Of a DNA stretch of 6,369 bases, positions 6,248 through 6,369 are shown piece after piece. Where the stretch lies: positions 1 through 6,369 of the forward strand of contig JAQGHJ010000407.1 of assembly GCA_028288905.1 (NCBI GenBank), given 5' to 3'. Numbering within the stretch: position 1 is the first letter of the stretch; every line of letters starts with the position of its first letter. Under the pieces are notes generated by a model, which was not told the DNA's origin, did no database searches, and saw nothing but the letters and a program-made list of their open reading frames with translations. Source of the DNA: Phycisphaerales bacterium (lineage in GTDB: Bacteria > Planctomycetota > Phycisphaerae > Tepidisphaerales > Tepidisphaeraceae). The position numbers and the translations under genes were made by a program.

Positions 6248-6369
6248 TCACCCGTTCGCCGGGGTTCCCGGCGGATGTACGGGCGGCCACCGCTTCAGGT
6301 GATCCTCGCCCTTGCCCGTGACCCAGATCGCCGAGCATTTGCCCGACGGGACACCGTTAGCGTCGGCCC
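6248..6369 (-). CDS. C-terminal end of an unidentified protein (gene cut by right edge)
   Basis: A minus-strand frame enters from the right edge, stays open for 39 codons and stops with TGA at 6250-6248. The peptide looks protein-like (it contains KCSAIWVTGKGEDHLKRW and ends PPGTPANG), with mixed hydrophobic, charged and aromatic residues instead of Arg/Pro/Gly noise. Third codon positions are G or C in 32 of 39 codons, in line with strong GC3 bias. A competing plus-strand frame over the same bases has about 26 of 40. I do not recognise a family from so short a tail. The next gene on this strand is the kinase, 585 bp downstream, so the two are unlikely to form a tight operon. Confidence 0.5.
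   Translation of the reverse strand, partial: ADANGVPSGKCSAIWVTGKGEDHLKRWPPVHPPGTPANG

Noticed and set aside
6182..6369. Plus-strand open frame from ATG at 6182 to the right edge (MDYPHDEDERPGERC...)
   Set aside because: It has no Shine-Dalgarno, and over 6248-6369 its third-position G/C is about 26 of 40 against 32 of 39 for the minus frame. Its later part is Arg-rich. It remains the main alternative to the minus-strand partial gene, and sequence beyond the edge would settle it.

Overview
The window is GC-rich (about 77% G+C in a 60-base sample inside the large kinase gene). All five supported genes lie on the minus strand. Strong GC3 bias, small lipoproteins, a multi-domain hybrid kinase with no adjacent response regulator, and wide intergenic gaps holding palindromic repeats suggest a large-genome planctomycete, possibly of the Gemmataceae. 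That assignment is an inference from style, because the window has no marker gene.

Layout from left to right: (1) 1-115 is the N-terminal end of a lipoprotein gene that runs off the left edge. (2) 116-313 is a spacer with a 21-bp inverted repeat; its right arm sits inside a tight hairpin. (3) 314-1399 encodes a secreted alpha/beta-hydrolase esterase of the hormone-sensitive-lipase type (bacterial lipase family IV), with a full catalytic triad. (4) 1400-2674 is about 1.27 kb with no convincing gene. It holds a 127-bp imperfect palindrome (1742-1868), then a stretch whose G+C falls as low as about 42%. (5) 2675-3076 encodes a 133-residue lipoprotein of unknown function. (6) 3272-5662 encodes a 796-residue cytosolic hybrid sensor histidine kinase, REC-PAS-PAS-HisKA-HATPase-REC. 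(7) 5663-6247 is about 585 bp without a supported gene, containing several GC-rich stem-loops. (8) 6248-6369 is probably the C-terminal end of another minus-strand gene entering from the right.

Functional links are weak. The kinase and the 133-residue lipoprotein share a strand with a 195-bp gap, so they could be co-transcribed, but nothing proves it. Three of the five products carry export signals (two lipoproteins and the esterase). No phage, CRISPR, toxin-antitoxin, biosynthetic or transposase gene is visible, and no clearly new biological system was found. The items most worth checking are the palindromic intergenic elements, the low-GC gap, the 133-residue lipoprotein, and the kinase's first receiver domain, in which the conserved lysine is replaced by arginine.
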